Notes: generated by a model from the letters alone, not told the origin. 62,486 nucleotides of DNA from Claveliimonas ammoniilytica (GCF_025567415.1 NZ_JAOQJV010000013.1:1-62486), one strand, 5' to 3'. Positions 8,784 through 17,450 are shown, counted from the stretch's first letter. Made by a program: numbers and translations.

Positions 8784-8855
8784 TCAGAAGATGTATACAG
8801 GTGGTATGTAAGAATATAGAACTATGTGAAAAATACTGTATGAAAGGAAAAGACG

Positions 8856-9815
8856 ATGGAAAAGAAATATGATGTAGCGGCCATGGGTGAGCTGTTGATA
8901 GATTTTGCAATGAATGGACAGAGTGAACAGGGAAATAACTGTTTTGAGGCATGCCCGGGAGGGGCGCCGTGTAATGTGCTTGCCATGCTTGGAAAGCTTG
9001 GCAGAAAGACAGCATTCCTTGGTAAAGTCGGAGAAGATCAGTTTGGAAAATTACTGAAAGAAACAATAGAAGAGGTGGGAGTAGATACGACAGGACTTCG
9101 GATGGATCAAGAGATTCCGACCACGCTTGCATTTGTACATACTTTCCCGGATGGAGATCGCGATTTTTCTTTCTACAGAAAGCCGGGAGCGGATATGATG
9201 CTCCGGGAAGAAGAAGTCGATTATGATGTGATCCGTCAGGCAAAGATTTTTCATTTTGGAACATTATCGATGACAGATGAGCCGGTCAGGAGCGCAACAA
9301 AAAAAGCATTAGAAGTGGCAAAAGAGGCTGGATGCTTGATTTCACTGGATCCGAATCTCAGACCACCGCTGTGGAAGTCTCTGGATGAAGCAAAGAAGAT
9401 GATGGAATATGGGTTCCGATATTGTGATATATTGAAGATTTCCGATAATGAGATTCAGTTTGTGTCCGGGAAAGAAGATTATGATGAAGGAATCCAGTAT
9501 CTGCAGGAGAAGTATCATATCCCGCTTATTTTCCTTACAATGGGTAAAGATGGAAGCCGTGCATACTATAAGGGTATGCGTGTAGAAAAGGCAGGATACC
9601 GGGTGGATACCGTGGAAACGACAGGTGCCGGAGATACATTCTGTGGAAGTGCATTGAATGGTGTGCTGGAAAGAGGCATTGATAATCTGACCGAGAAGGA
9701 TCTGACCGAAATCCTTGATTTTGCGAATGCTGCAGCAGCGATCGTAACTACTAAAAAAGGTGCAATCCGATCCATGCCGGAGCAAGAAGAGGTCGAAGAA
9801 ATGTTGACGAAATAG
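8856..9815 (+). CDS. PfkB-family carbohydrate kinase (fructokinase-like)
   Basis: 319 residues, cytoplasmic ATP-dependent sugar kinase. The first PfkB signature (GGAPCNVLAMLGKLGRKTAFLGKVG) and the second (DTVETTGAGDTFCGSAL, with the catalytic Asp in GAGD) are both present at normal spacing. Overall it is closest in feel to fructokinases (ScrK type), but ribokinase-family members with other sugars cannot be excluded. Start 8856 follows AAAGGAAAAGACG. No sugar transporter or glycosidase is adjacent. The promoter of the downstream tRNA overlaps its last codons. Confidence 0.85.
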   Translation: MEKKYDVAAMGELLIDFAMNGQSEQGNNCFEACPGGAPCNVLAMLGKLGRKTAFLGKVGEDQFGKLLKETIEEVGVDTTGLRMDQEIPTTLAFVHTFPDGDRDFSFYRKPGADMMLREEEVDYDVIRQAKIFHFGTLSMTDEPVRSATKKALEVAKEAGCLISLDPNLRPPLWKSLDEAKKMMEYGFRYCDILKISDNEIQFVSGKEDYDEGIQYLQEKYHIPLIFLTMGKDGSRAYYKGMRVEKAGYRVDTVETTGAGDTFCGSALNGVLERGIDNLTEKDLTEILDFANAAAAIVTTKKGAIRSMPEQEEVEEMLTK

Positions 9816-9832
9816 AAAAAGAATGGTATAAT
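9804..9832 (+). promoter_or_regulatory. Near-consensus promoter for tRNA-Cys
   Basis: TTGACG (9804-9809) and TATAAT (9827-9832) with a 17-base spacer, partly inside the end of the kinase gene. The tRNA starts 38 bases downstream. Confidence 0.75.
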
Positions 9833-9869
9833 ATATGAGTGTCTCGGGAAGAGCACTCATATATTGTAT

Positions 9870-9940
9870 GGCGCCATAGCCAAGTGGTAAGGCAAAGGTC
9901 TGCAACACCTCTATCACCAGTTCAAATCTGGTTGGCGCCT
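9870..9940 (+). tRNA. tRNA-Cys (GCA)
   Basis: Acceptor arms GGCGCCA (9870-9876) and TGGCGCC (9933-9939) pair perfectly; the discriminator base is T, as in bacterial tRNA-Cys. The D arm (GCCAAGTGGTAAGGC), anticodon GCA at 9902-9904 and T arm (ACCAGTTCAAATCTGGT) are all recognisable. The CCA end is not encoded. Confidence 0.95.
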
Positions 9941-9943
9941 TTT

Positions 9944-9979
9944 GAAAAAAGCTTCAGGAAGTACCTGAGGCTTTTTTTT
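9944..9979 (+). terminator. Terminator of tRNA-Cys
   Basis: AAGCTTCAGG and CCTGAGGCTT form a stem followed by eight T residues. Confidence 0.85.
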
Positions 9980-10019
9980 GTGCGCCGGGCGGTTAAGTTC
10001 TTGATTTTCTCATTAAATA

Positions 10020-10051
10020 AAACCGACTGCAGATTGCTCTGCAGTCGGTTC
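10020..10051 (-). terminator. Terminator of the minus-strand bai-like operon
   Basis: Perfect 12-base arms (AACCGACTGCAG / CTGCAGTCGGTT). On the minus strand the hairpin is followed by TTTATTT. It lies 22 bases beyond the stop of the CoA transferase gene. Confidence 0.8.
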
Positions 10052-10073
10052 ATATAAGGAATGAATTAATTTC

Positions 10074-11438
10074 TTATTTGTCTTTTTTCGGTGGATATTC
10101 CAGACCAATACGTTTTGCCTGATTTTCCGGATCCCAGAAGAAGTTCCACTCTACGAAGTTTTTGATTCTTGCTGTATCTGCAGGTGTCCATGTTACCAGA
10201 TCTCCCTTATCATACATAGCATCAATCTCTTCTTTTGTATATCCGAAGCTTTCGAGTACTTCGCGGTTGTGCTCACCGAAGCAAGGAGCAGCAGCAACGA
10301 TCTGTGAAGGATGTTTCTTGAAGATGTTGGTAAGTCCGATACCTTTCATCTTACCGAAGCACTGATCTTCCCATTCAACGATGTTCTCACGTGCTTCGTA
10401 CTGAGGATCGTTCTCGATATCAGCCGGTCCATATGCTCTCTGGCATGGGATAGCAGCTTTGTTGAAGATTTCTTCCAGTTCATCACATGTACGCTCAGCA
10501 CAGAATTTTGCACACAGCTCATCTGCCTGTTTTCCACGTGGGTCAAACAGAGGGAATCCGGTACAGTTCTTCGGAATTCCTTTTGTGATACCAGGTTTGC
10601 CCATTCCGATGATCGGGTATCCACGTTTTACAGGTCCCTGTCCAACGATAGCTACGAACATAGCACCGCCGTCCTTGGTGTCGTAGAATGAGAAGCATGA
10701 AGCCATATCACTCTTATTACCTGTACGATATGGAACCGGCTCGCCCTGTTTCGGGTAACCTTTGTTGAACCAGTTTGCCGGGTAGTTGTCCAGCAGACGG
10801 AACATGGTATCGTACTGAGCTACGTCACAAGAATCTCCTTCGCCTGTGTTCTGTGCTCCGATATATCCTGCCATAGCAGCAATACAAGCATTGTAAGCTG
10901 TAATGTAGTCAGAAAGGTAAGGATTAACTTTCAACGGTCCTGATGTAGGAGATACACCGTTCATGTACATATATCCACCCATTGCCTGTCCGGATACGTC
11001 GTAAGACGGTTTATCTTTCGATGGTCCGAACTGTCCGTAACCAGATACGTGAACGATAGACAGCTTCTTGTTGTGCTCCCAGCAAACTTTGTCTGTCAGA
11101 CCACGTTTAGCATAGGAACCCGGACGTCCGGCTTCAATCCAGATATCTGCCCATTCGATACATTTCAGGAAGATTTTCTGTCCTGATTTTTTAGCCATGT
11201 TGATTGTGATAGAATACTCATTACGATGATTCTGAGACCATGCAAGAGTACCTCTTGTCTGGCATGCAATAGAAGGTGCCTCTGCCTGAAGTACTTTAGC
11301 ACCCATTTCAGCCATCAGAGAACCGGCAAAAGGTCCGGCGATATTAGTACCAGTAACGAATACCTTTACGCCCTGAAGAACACCAAATGTTGGGTATTCG
11401 TCAAATTTCTGAGTTAATTTGTTGTTAATCTCTTTCAT
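10074..11438 (-). CDS. Class III (CaiB/BaiF) acyl-CoA transferase, BaiF-like
   Basis: 454 residues. Members move CoA between carboxylic acids; BaiF in Clostridium scindens shuttles CoA from product to incoming bile acid and so saves ATP. The motif NIAGPFAGSLMAEMGAKV near the N terminus, SQNHRNEYS, ADIWIEAGRPGSYAKRGL, and VHVSGYGQFGP are class III landmarks and also occur in BaiF in similar form. Asp147 in SYDVSGQAMGGYM is the expected catalytic aspartate. The protein is about 25 residues longer than the BaiF I remember, mostly at the C terminus. Start 11438 was chosen over 11447 because AAAGGATGAATAAC gives correct spacing. It is the last gene of the SDR-ligase-MFS-transferase operon. Confidence 0.85.
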   Translation of the reverse strand: MKEINNKLTQKFDEYPTFGVLQGVKVFVTGTNIAGPFAGSLMAEMGAKVLQAEAPSIACQTRGTLAWSQNHRNEYSITINMAKKSGQKIFLKCIEWADIWIEAGRPGSYAKRGLTDKVCWEHNKKLSIVHVSGYGQFGPSKDKPSYDVSGQAMGGYMYMNGVSPTSGPLKVNPYLSDYITAYNACIAAMAGYIGAQNTGEGDSCDVAQYDTMFRLLDNYPANWFNKGYPKQGEPVPYRTGNKSDMASCFSFYDTKDGGAMFVAIVGQGPVKRGYPIIGMGKPGITKGIPKNCTGFPLFDPRGKQADELCAKFCAERTCDELEEIFNKAAIPCQRAYGPADIENDPQYEARENIVEWEDQCFGKMKGIGLTNIFKKHPSQIVAAAPCFGEHNREVLESFGYTKEEIDAMYDKGDLVTWTPADTARIKNFVEWNFFWDPENQAKRIGLEYPPKKDK

Positions 11439-11486
11439 GTTATTCATCCTTTCTTAAATTAATTGCATTAAGTGCATAATTAATTC

Positions 11487-12767
11487 TTAGTTATCTCCCT
11501 GAGGATACTTAGCCTGCAGTTTCTCGCCGCCCTTGATTGCGCCAGATACGCACAGGAACAGGGCGATAGCAACAAACATGTAAACAATCCATGTGATGCC
11601 GTATCCAACGATTCCCTGAATAATAGATGTCAGTACGGAACCGAATGCAGCACCGATCAGGAAGAACAGGTTAGCAAATGCATAGATAGCACCGTATTCT
11701 TTGGTTCCGAATACTTTAGACATAAGTACTGACGGAAGTACCTTAGGCAGGAACATTGCAATTGCGAAGAAGATAGAATATCCAAATGCGATTGCAGTAG
11801 TACCGGTTACAGAATATGCATATAAGCTTGCAAGTCCGATGATTACCAGAACAGCTGCGCCAAGAACTGTCTTGCGGATACCAATCTTATCCATCAGTGC
11901 ACCACCTGCTACCATACCGATGATAGATACGATAGAGTATACAGAGAGGATTGTTCCCTGAAGTGATCCGCCGTCCTGAGCAACTGAAGTTACAAAGTTA
12001 GGTACATGTGTAGTTACACCGGCTGAAAGGATACCAGTGAACATTACAACACCGATTATGCAGCGCCATGCACCAGATTTGGTAGCAGTCTTCTTAGATA
12101 CACCGATCCATGCGTTGGAATTCTGTGTAGCTTCTTTTTCCTTTTCTTTGCTGTCACCTGTACGATATGGCTCTGTTCCGTACTCTGCCGGTGAACGTTT
12201 TACCAGGAAGAGAGCGGTAAGAATCATAACTACAGCAACAACACCAGCGGAGAACAGCATAGCTGTCTTCCAGCCTGTACCGCTTGCAGAGATGAAGCGG
12301 GAAATTACAGGAGCCCATACAGCTCCGCCGAGTCCGCCGCCTGCGTAAGCGATAGACATCATAGTAGCACGCTTGTCTTCAAACCATGCTGTAACCAGCA
12401 TAGAGATCGGAAGCTGTGTAAGACCGGCCATAAAGATGTTAGACAGCGCAAATACCAGATAGAACTGCCAGATGGCTGTGCAGAGTGTTGCTACAAACCA
12501 ACAGATACATGTACCGGCTGTAACGATAACCATAGTGATTTTCATATTTTTCTTCTGATACATTCCTGCGATGACCATAGCGCCGATGGCACTTGCAAAG
12601 GATGCGATCAGGTTAACCATTGACCAGCTAGTTGTGCTGAATCCAAGGTTTTCACATACCGGAGCCATATACAGTGAGAAACAGTTGCTCATGATTCCAG
12701 TAGGTATAAATGACATGATAAAGGCTGCAGCTAAGACTCCCCAGCCTTTGAATTTTTTATTCTCCAT
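11487..12767 (-). CDS. MFS permease (OFA/monocarboxylate type)
   Basis: 426 residues with twelve hydrophobic segments. The opening GWGVLAAAFIMSFIPTGIMSNCFSLYMAPVCENLGFSTTSWS is of the oxalate/formate-antiporter and monocarboxylate branch of the MFS; the loop between helices 6 and 7 is highly charged (a KEKEKE stretch). It is expected to import the carboxylic-acid substrate of the bai-like pathway, or exchange substrate for product. It does not resemble BaiG, the bile-acid importer of C. scindens, which belongs to the larger drug-exporter-like branch. Start 12767 is preceded by AAAGGGGAAAAAC and overlaps the end of the ligase gene by 11 bases, indicating coupling. Confidence 0.85.
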   Translation of the reverse strand: MENKKFKGWGVLAAAFIMSFIPTGIMSNCFSLYMAPVCENLGFSTTSWSMVNLIASFASAIGAMVIAGMYQKKNMKITMVIVTAGTCICWFVATLCTAIWQFYLVFALSNIFMAGLTQLPISMLVTAWFEDKRATMMSIAYAGGGLGGAVWAPVISRFISASGTGWKTAMLFSAGVVAVVMILTALFLVKRSPAEYGTEPYRTGDSKEKEKEATQNSNAWIGVSKKTATKSGAWRCIIGVVMFTGILSAGVTTHVPNFVTSVAQDGGSLQGTILSVYSIVSIIGMVAGGALMDKIGIRKTVLGAAVLVIIGLASLYAYSVTGTTAIAFGYSIFFAIAMFLPKVLPSVLMSKVFGTKEYGAIYAFANLFFLIGAAFGSVLTSIIQGIVGYGITWIVYMFVAIALFLCVSGAIKGGEKLQAKYPQGDN

Positions 12768-14322
12768 GTTTTTCCCCTTTCGTACTTGAAGAAGAACACG
12801 TGTCCGCATGCCGTTTCAAATAGTCCTCGACCAGTTGACTGCGGACGACCTTGCCACTCTCATTCCGTGGGATGTGGTCAATGTGTTCGAATGATTTTGG
12901 TATTTTATATGGAGGCAGATAATTCAGTGCAAATTTGATCAGCGTTTTATCACTGACGAGTTCTGTTGTTTCGACAAAGGCATGAATGCGATGTCCCCAT
13001 TCTTTGTCAGGAAGTCCGACGACAACAGCGTCATTTACTTTTTTATGTTTCTTTAGGACAGATTCAATCTCAGCAGCGAAGACATTCTCGCCACCAGTGA
13101 CGATCATATCACTGCGTCTGTCTTTGAAATAAAGATACCCTTCATTATCTACGTATCCGATGTCACCCACACTGCGAAAGCCATTTTCATCACTTTCCAG
13201 AGGGGTTATATTCTTATATGTAACTTTTGGTTTGTTCGGCCCCCAGGACATGAAAATCTCCCCAGTTTCGCCGATTGGAAGATTGTGACCTTCGCTGTCG
13301 CGGATCGCAATTTCTCCGCATGGCATTCGACCTACACTACCCTCGTGAGCCAGCCACTCATCGCCCCGGATAGATGTCATACCGACACATTCTGTCATAG
13401 AGTAAATCTCATAGATCTTTTCCGGGGGAAGGATGTCAAACCACTTCCGTTTTAAGTCTGCGGAACAGACGCCACCGGTGTGACAGAATACTTCGAGGCT
13501 CTGCAGATCCTCCGGGTTGAAATCCGGAAGACGGATAATTCTCTGCATGAGAGTAGGAACCATCTGTACATATTCGATTTTATATTTTTTGATCAATGCT
13601 ACAATTGCTTTTGCGTCAAAGCAGGAAGGAATATATAATGTATTGCCACAATATAATCCGTTAAATGCTACAGAATGCGGTGCACCATGAAATAATGGAC
13701 CGGCAAGTAACTGGCGCATTTCAAAACGCATACCGGAGATTGCAAACCAGGTTTTGAGACCTTCATCGCTTTCACCGGCTGCCATATCCTGCTCGATAAC
13801 TTTTGTCTTGCCAGAAGTACCACCTGAGCAGTTAGCAAGATTTGGAACCGCCATAATGTCCGGAGGCATATGCTCCGGGTAATCTTCGCTGATCGTCTTG
13901 AGTTCGGAAGAACTGAGACTTAAGCATCCTTCTGGTTTCCAACGATTGGTGATAACCAGTGATGGAGATACACATTCGCATATTTCTATCATATTTTTGC
14001 GGGGTACTCGCGGAGAAACCGGTACATAGCATCCACCTGCCTTCCAGATTCCAAAAGCAAGAGCAATGTGGGTGGGAATGTTGGGCAGAGCGACAATGAC
14101 GCTCTTGCCCGGCTTGATTCCCTGTTCCAGCAGATACCACGCGATACGATTGGAGAGCACTTCGAGAGAATGCCAGGTCATGACAGACTCTTTGTTCTCC
14201 GGATTAATATATACGATGGCCGGAGCATCCGGTTTGACTCTTGCTATATTAGCTAATTGTACTCCCGGTGTAAAAAAACTGCTTTCGCCAGTATTAAATA
14301 TATTAAAGTGCTTGGTACTCAC
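12757..14322 (-). CDS. Acyl-CoA ligase, BaiB-like
   Basis: 521 residues, ATP-dependent ligase of the ANL superfamily, predicted to activate the substrate's carboxyl group with CoA as the first step of the pathway. The AMP-binding P-loop is SGGTSGKTKV; GPLFHGAPHS, the A5 motif YSMTECVGMT, the A7 motif GDIGYVDNEGYLYFKDR and the hinge DRRSDMIVTGGENVFAAEIE are all present. LLAGPLFHGAPHSVAFNGLY and CHTGGVCS are, from memory, almost the same in C. scindens BaiB, as is the total length (about 520). The likely catalytic lysine is in ESGKVVRSQL. The start is GTG with AAAGGAGACGTCATT upstream. Second gene of its operon, 52 bases after the SDR gene. Confidence 0.88.
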   Translation of the reverse strand: MSTKHFNIFNTGESSFFTPGVQLANIARVKPDAPAIVYINPENKESVMTWHSLEVLSNRIAWYLLEQGIKPGKSVIVALPNIPTHIALAFGIWKAGGCYVPVSPRVPRKNMIEICECVSPSLVITNRWKPEGCLSLSSSELKTISEDYPEHMPPDIMAVPNLANCSGGTSGKTKVIEQDMAAGESDEGLKTWFAISGMRFEMRQLLAGPLFHGAPHSVAFNGLYCGNTLYIPSCFDAKAIVALIKKYKIEYVQMVPTLMQRIIRLPDFNPEDLQSLEVFCHTGGVCSADLKRKWFDILPPEKIYEIYSMTECVGMTSIRGDEWLAHEGSVGRMPCGEIAIRDSEGHNLPIGETGEIFMSWGPNKPKVTYKNITPLESDENGFRSVGDIGYVDNEGYLYFKDRRSDMIVTGGENVFAAEIESVLKKHKKVNDAVVVGLPDKEWGHRIHAFVETTELVSDKTLIKFALNYLPPYKIPKSFEHIDHIPRNESGKVVRSQLVEDYLKRHADTCSSSSTKGEKHGE

Positions 14323-14374
14323 AATGACGTCTCCTTTGTGTATCTGCTTAAATTCAAATTTGGCTTAATTCAGC

Positions 14375-15142
14375 TTAGCCTGCTGTGTTGTGTGGAACAT
14401 ATCCACCGTCTACCTGCAGTGTAACACCTGTGATATACTGTGCTGCGCTTGAAGACAGGAACAGGATCGCATTTGCAATTTCCTGTGGTGCTCCAATATA
14501 TCCAAGAGGAATCTGTTTTGCAAGGTTCTTCTTAGCGAATGGAGGAACTGTTGCAAGCAGGTTGGTATCGATAACACCAGGAGCTACTGCGTTGCAGCGG
14601 ATTCCGGCGTATGCCTGCTCCCAAGCCATAGACTTAGTGAAAGCAATAACACCACCCTTAGAAGCTGGGTATGGGCATCCGCATCCTGCACCGTAGATAC
14701 CGGCAACGGATGCTGTGTTAACGATACATCCTTTTGTCTTCTTAAGGTACTTGATAGCGTATTTTGTAAGGTTGAACATTCCCTTAAGGTTAACGTTCAT
14801 GACGTAATCCCACTGAGACTGTTTCATCTTGTGGATCGGTAAACTGCTGTCTACACCAGCGTTGTTAACCAGAACATCCAGACGACCCCATTTTTCTTCA
14901 ATCTCAGCGTAGAGTGCCTGAGCTGCTTTGTAATCGCAAAGGTCGATTGTGTTTGACGCAAAGTCGTAATCAGGATTGATGGCTTTCAGCTCTTCTGTCT
15001 GTTTTGTTAAATCCTCACCTGGTTTTCCTAAGAAGTATACTTTAGCTCCGGTTGCAAGGAATGATTTAACGGTTGCATAACCAATACCTGTGCTTCCGCC
15101 TGTTACTAATACAACTTTTCCTTCGAATTCTTTTTCAAACAT
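14375..15142 (-). CDS. Short-chain dehydrogenase, BaiA-like
   Basis: 255 residues, classical SDR. TGGSTGIG is the NAD(P)-binding loop, NNAG follows, and the catalytic set is Ser in NTASVAG plus YPASK. The end AQYITGVTLQVDGGYVP is typical. BaiA enzymes oxidise the 3-alpha-hydroxyl of bile-acid CoA esters to the 3-oxo form; this protein has the right size and context for that, but SDRs are too varied for sequence alone to prove it. It is the first gene of the minus-strand operon and has AAAGGGG upstream of its ATG. Its promoter region shares a short element with the other bai-like units. Confidence 0.85.
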   Translation of the reverse strand: MFEKEFEGKVVLVTGGSTGIGYATVKSFLATGAKVYFLGKPGEDLTKQTEELKAINPDYDFASNTIDLCDYKAAQALYAEIEEKWGRLDVLVNNAGVDSSLPIHKMKQSQWDYVMNVNLKGMFNLTKYAIKYLKKTKGCIVNTASVAGIYGAGCGCPYPASKGGVIAFTKSMAWEQAYAGIRCNAVAPGVIDTNLLATVPPFAKKNLAKQIPLGYIGAPQEIANAILFLSSSAAQYITGVTLQVDGGYVPHNTAG

Positions 15143-15236
15143 TTGAATGAATCCCCTTTCTTTTTCTTGATATTCTCTTTGGTTTTTTGTTGTTTTCCGA
15201 AAGTTTCCCGTTCCTTCGAAAATTTACTACCGATAC

Positions 15237-15250
15237 GTCATATCAATGAC
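15237..15250. promoter_or_regulatory. Inverted repeat near the SDR promoter
   Basis: GTCAT-ATCA-ATGAC, perfect five-base arms, just downstream of a possible minus-strand -10 box (TAAAAT on the minus strand, 15258-15263). Candidate operator. Confidence 0.35.
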
Positions 15251-15320
15251 TGATAATATTTTAACAGCAAAACCAGGCTTTAAACGGTATCAGAGTGTAA
15301 ATTTTATTCAGAACAAACGG

Positions 15321-15341
15321 ACAAAAAATTAACATTTATAA
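15321..15341 (-). promoter_or_regulatory. Shared bai-like upstream element, SDR operon
   Basis: On the coding strand this reads AATTTTTTGT preceded by AATGTTA; on the plus strand ACAAAAAATTAACATTTAT. A very similar string (ACAAAAAATACAAACATTTAT) occurs upstream of the AraC gene. It lies about 70-80 bases upstream of the expected transcription start. Confidence 0.4.
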
Positions 15342-15411
15342 TCAAAGCGGGTGACAAAGTGAAAAAAGATAAATCTATCTGTAGAAAATGGTTAAAATAT
15401 CGGAAATAAAA

Positions 15412-15455
15412 GAGAAAGGCTTGGTTATAATTAACAAATAACGAAAACCTTTCTC
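15412..15455 (-). terminator. Terminator of the AraC-cupin unit
   Basis: GAGAAAGG (15412-15419) and CCTTTCTC (15448-15455) are perfect arms; on the minus strand TTTTATTT follows. The loop is long (28 bases), so it is moderately supported. Confidence 0.55.
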
Positions 15456-15479
15456 AAATAATTGACTTTGTTAAAGAAA

Positions 15480-16082
15480 TTACTTTTTTTCTTTATTATG
15501 TGTCGTGCTTGATGCAAAATATGCTTTTGGCATCTGATCTGTGATGATTCCGAGAAAATTCATCATATAACAGAAGCAGAGCTGGATACGGTCTGCCGAA
15601 TCATTCATGGCTTCGTGCAGCAGTCCGTCCATAGATTCATTGGCAATTTCAGCCGACAGACCTTTAAGATATACAACCGGAGGCTGAGACGGAACAGTCA
15701 GCTGCTCACATTTCATGTAAGGATTAGCGATCATATATACATAAGTGGAACTGTTCATACGTGCTTCTGCAATTTCCAGGGGAGTCCCTTTGGATGGCAG
15801 AAAACGGTAACGGTGAAATGGACCGAGATTGATCAGCGTATTGGGTCTCAAGTTATATTCCAGACCGTTGATCAATGCTTTTCCCTTGCCGGAGCGGACA
15901 AGAATAAATGTCTGATCCCGGTTGTTGGCATAAGAGGTGGGAGTCTGATAACGGCTCACATGTGCCTGAATCGTATCAGGCAGGACATTATTTACAAAGT
16001 AGTCATGGGCGCCGGAAAAAACGGCGCGCCCGGGAGTCTTTGGCTCATCAGGGTCAACAGACTGTGGTGTATCTTTCTGCAT
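15480..16082 (-). CDS. Cupin / AraC-type ligand-binding domain protein without HTH
   Basis: 200 residues. The sequence from about residue 30 to 120 (TPTSYANNRDQTFILVRSGKGKALINGLEYNLRPNTLINLGPFHRYRF) is the cupin-like effector-binding domain that forms the N-terminal half of many AraC regulators. The C-terminal 80 residues form helices but show no AraC DNA-binding motif. It is downstream of, and co-oriented with, the double-HTH AraC gene (61-base gap) and starts after AGGAAGG. I infer an accessory sensor or modulator of the bai-like cluster, comparable in position to the bar regulator genes next to bai operons. A true frameshift loss of an HTH was not seen: no AraC HTH is found further downstream. 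Confidence 0.6.
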   Translation of the reverse strand: MQKDTPQSVDPDEPKTPGRAVFSGAHDYFVNNVLPDTIQAHVSRYQTPTSYANNRDQTFILVRSGKGKALINGLEYNLRPNTLINLGPFHRYRFLPSKGTPLEIAEARMNSSTYVYMIANPYMKCEQLTVPSQPPVVYLKGLSAEIANESMDGLLHEAMNDSADRIQLCFCYMMNFLGIITDQMPKAYFASSTTHNKEKK

Positions 16083-16143
16083 AGTTTATCGCCTTCCTGT
16101 GTATAGTTTGAGTGTAATCTTATAGGTCAGACGCAGATGCTGG

Positions 16144-17388
16144 CTATTTACCGGCTTTTTGAGGGAGCTTTCTGGCTTTGCGGAATTCTCCCGGAGATAT
16201 GCCGTTTATATTATAAAATACCCGCGCCATAGTGCGGTCTGAGCCGAAGCCGGATTCGATAGCAATATCTACTGTCGGCAGTGAAGTTGTAGTGAGCAGT
16301 GCTTCAGCATAACGCACGCGGAACTGGGACAGCACCTGTTTGTAACTGGAATTCAGACGGTTCTTAAACTGGACACGCAGAATATTCTCTGAAGTGTACA
16401 GCTCTTTAGTAAGAGTTTCGGCGTCAATAGGATCTGTCATGTTCTCGTACAGATAGCTGATCGCGGAGATCAGAGTTTCGTTCATAATAGTAGTGCGGTA
16501 TACAGGGTGATGCTTTCCGTCGCTGAGCGTCCTTTTCATATAAGTCTGCGGTGTCATACCGATCAGAGATTTGAAACGGCGGAAGAATGTAATCTCCATA
16601 TTAAATCCTGATATCGAGGATATGTAATCAAACGGAAGACTGTCATAGAGAAAATACGACATTGCATGCGCAATCCGCAGCCGGTTCAGATATTGATTAA
16701 AATTCAGACCTGTTGCAACAAGGAGTGCATGATTCAGGGCTGATTCGCTGATAGATGGCGCAATTGCTTTCACTACATCTGCACAGGTCAGTGCAGTTGT
16801 GCTGTGCACTGCAATATACAGACTGACCTTGCGGCTCAGCGGCAGGTTGCTGAATTTGTAATGGGACTTCATACTTTTGGCAAACCGGTTATATAAAAGT
16901 TCAATTCTGCGAAGATAGGAACTTCGAATAATTGCAGAGCCGTGAGAATGTCTTTTGGAAAGCTTCCGATATTGATGGAATAAGTGGACAATCTCTTTTA
17001 CCTCATCACCATCAGGACCGATTACCGGAAGATTATTGACGATCTCAAGTTCTCTGGTTGGAGCAATATTGCTAAATGAGTAATAGCTCAGAAGCTGGTA
17101 GTCGTAAGGACAGATCCAAAGTACGAGATTATTTCCAAAATCAGGACAGACAGTGAGTACCTGAGAGCACTGGATCCAGGATACGCAACCAGGTTCGATG
17201 GAAAATTCTTCTCCGTTGATCACAAAATTACCATGTCCTTCTTTTACCAATATAAAGTAACTGTCGTATTCCATCACCGGAAACATCTCGCTGGTTATGG
17301 TGTGCTCCTGTAATGTGAGATATTTGTCAGGACCGCAGAATATGCCGTCGCGCGGTGTCTCACATAAAGGGCGGATTCTGTTTTTCAA
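16144..17388 (-). CDS. AraC-family regulator with two helix-turn-helix modules
   Basis: 414 residues, larger than the usual 280-300. Residues about 1-110 form a cupin sensor domain (SYFILVKEGHGNFVINGEEFSIEPG). A first AraC-type DNA-binding module ends near residue 285 (SGFNMEITFFRRFKSLIGMTPQTYMKR), and a second one occupies about 320-408 (ESGFGSDRTMARVFYNINGISPGEFRKAR). The first lacks several consensus residues. Tandem AraC modules are unusual. The start is TTG at 17388 with GAGGGAGTGAGCC upstream. It is likely the specific activator of the bai-like cluster and, given repeats in its own leader, probably autoregulated. A role like BarA/BarB of C. scindens is inferred from position. Confidence 0.85.
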   Translation of the reverse strand: MKNRIRPLCETPRDGIFCGPDKYLTLQEHTITSEMFPVMEYDSYFILVKEGHGNFVINGEEFSIEPGCVSWIQCSQVLTVCPDFGNNLVLWICPYDYQLLSYYSFSNIAPTRELEIVNNLPVIGPDGDEVKEIVHLFHQYRKLSKRHSHGSAIIRSSYLRRIELLYNRFAKSMKSHYKFSNLPLSRKVSLYIAVHSTTALTCADVVKAIAPSISESALNHALLVATGLNFNQYLNRLRIAHAMSYFLYDSLPFDYISSISGFNMEITFFRRFKSLIGMTPQTYMKRTLSDGKHHPVYRTTIMNETLISAISYLYENMTDPIDAETLTKELYTSENILRVQFKNRLNSSYKQVLSQFRVRYAEALLTTTSLPTVDIAIESGFGSDRTMARVFYNINGISPGEFRKARKLPQKAGK

Positions 17389-17410
17389 TATGGCTCACTC
17401 CCTCGAAAAT

Positions 17411-17444
17411 TGTACAAAAAATACAAACATTTATACAAACATTT
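17411..17444 (-). promoter_or_regulatory. Tandem 12-base repeats and shared element before the AraC gene
   Basis: ATACAAACATTT occurs twice in direct tandem (17421-17432 and 17433-17444), next to TGTACAAAAAAT (17411-17422). The same 12-mer TGTACAAAAAAT is found in the BaiH/BaiCD intergenic region. Candidate binding site for the AraC-type regulator, lying between its promoter and start codon. Confidence 0.5.
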
Positions 17445-17450
17445 GATTTA

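Noticed and set aside
11487..12767. Calling the permease BaiG
   Set aside because: Membrane protein in the right context, but its motifs are of the oxalate/formate-monocarboxylate branch and do not match BaiG.
15615..16106. Plus-strand frame of 163 codons opposite to the cupin gene
   Set aside because: No ribosome binding site and no motif; the minus-strand reading has a clear cupin domain.
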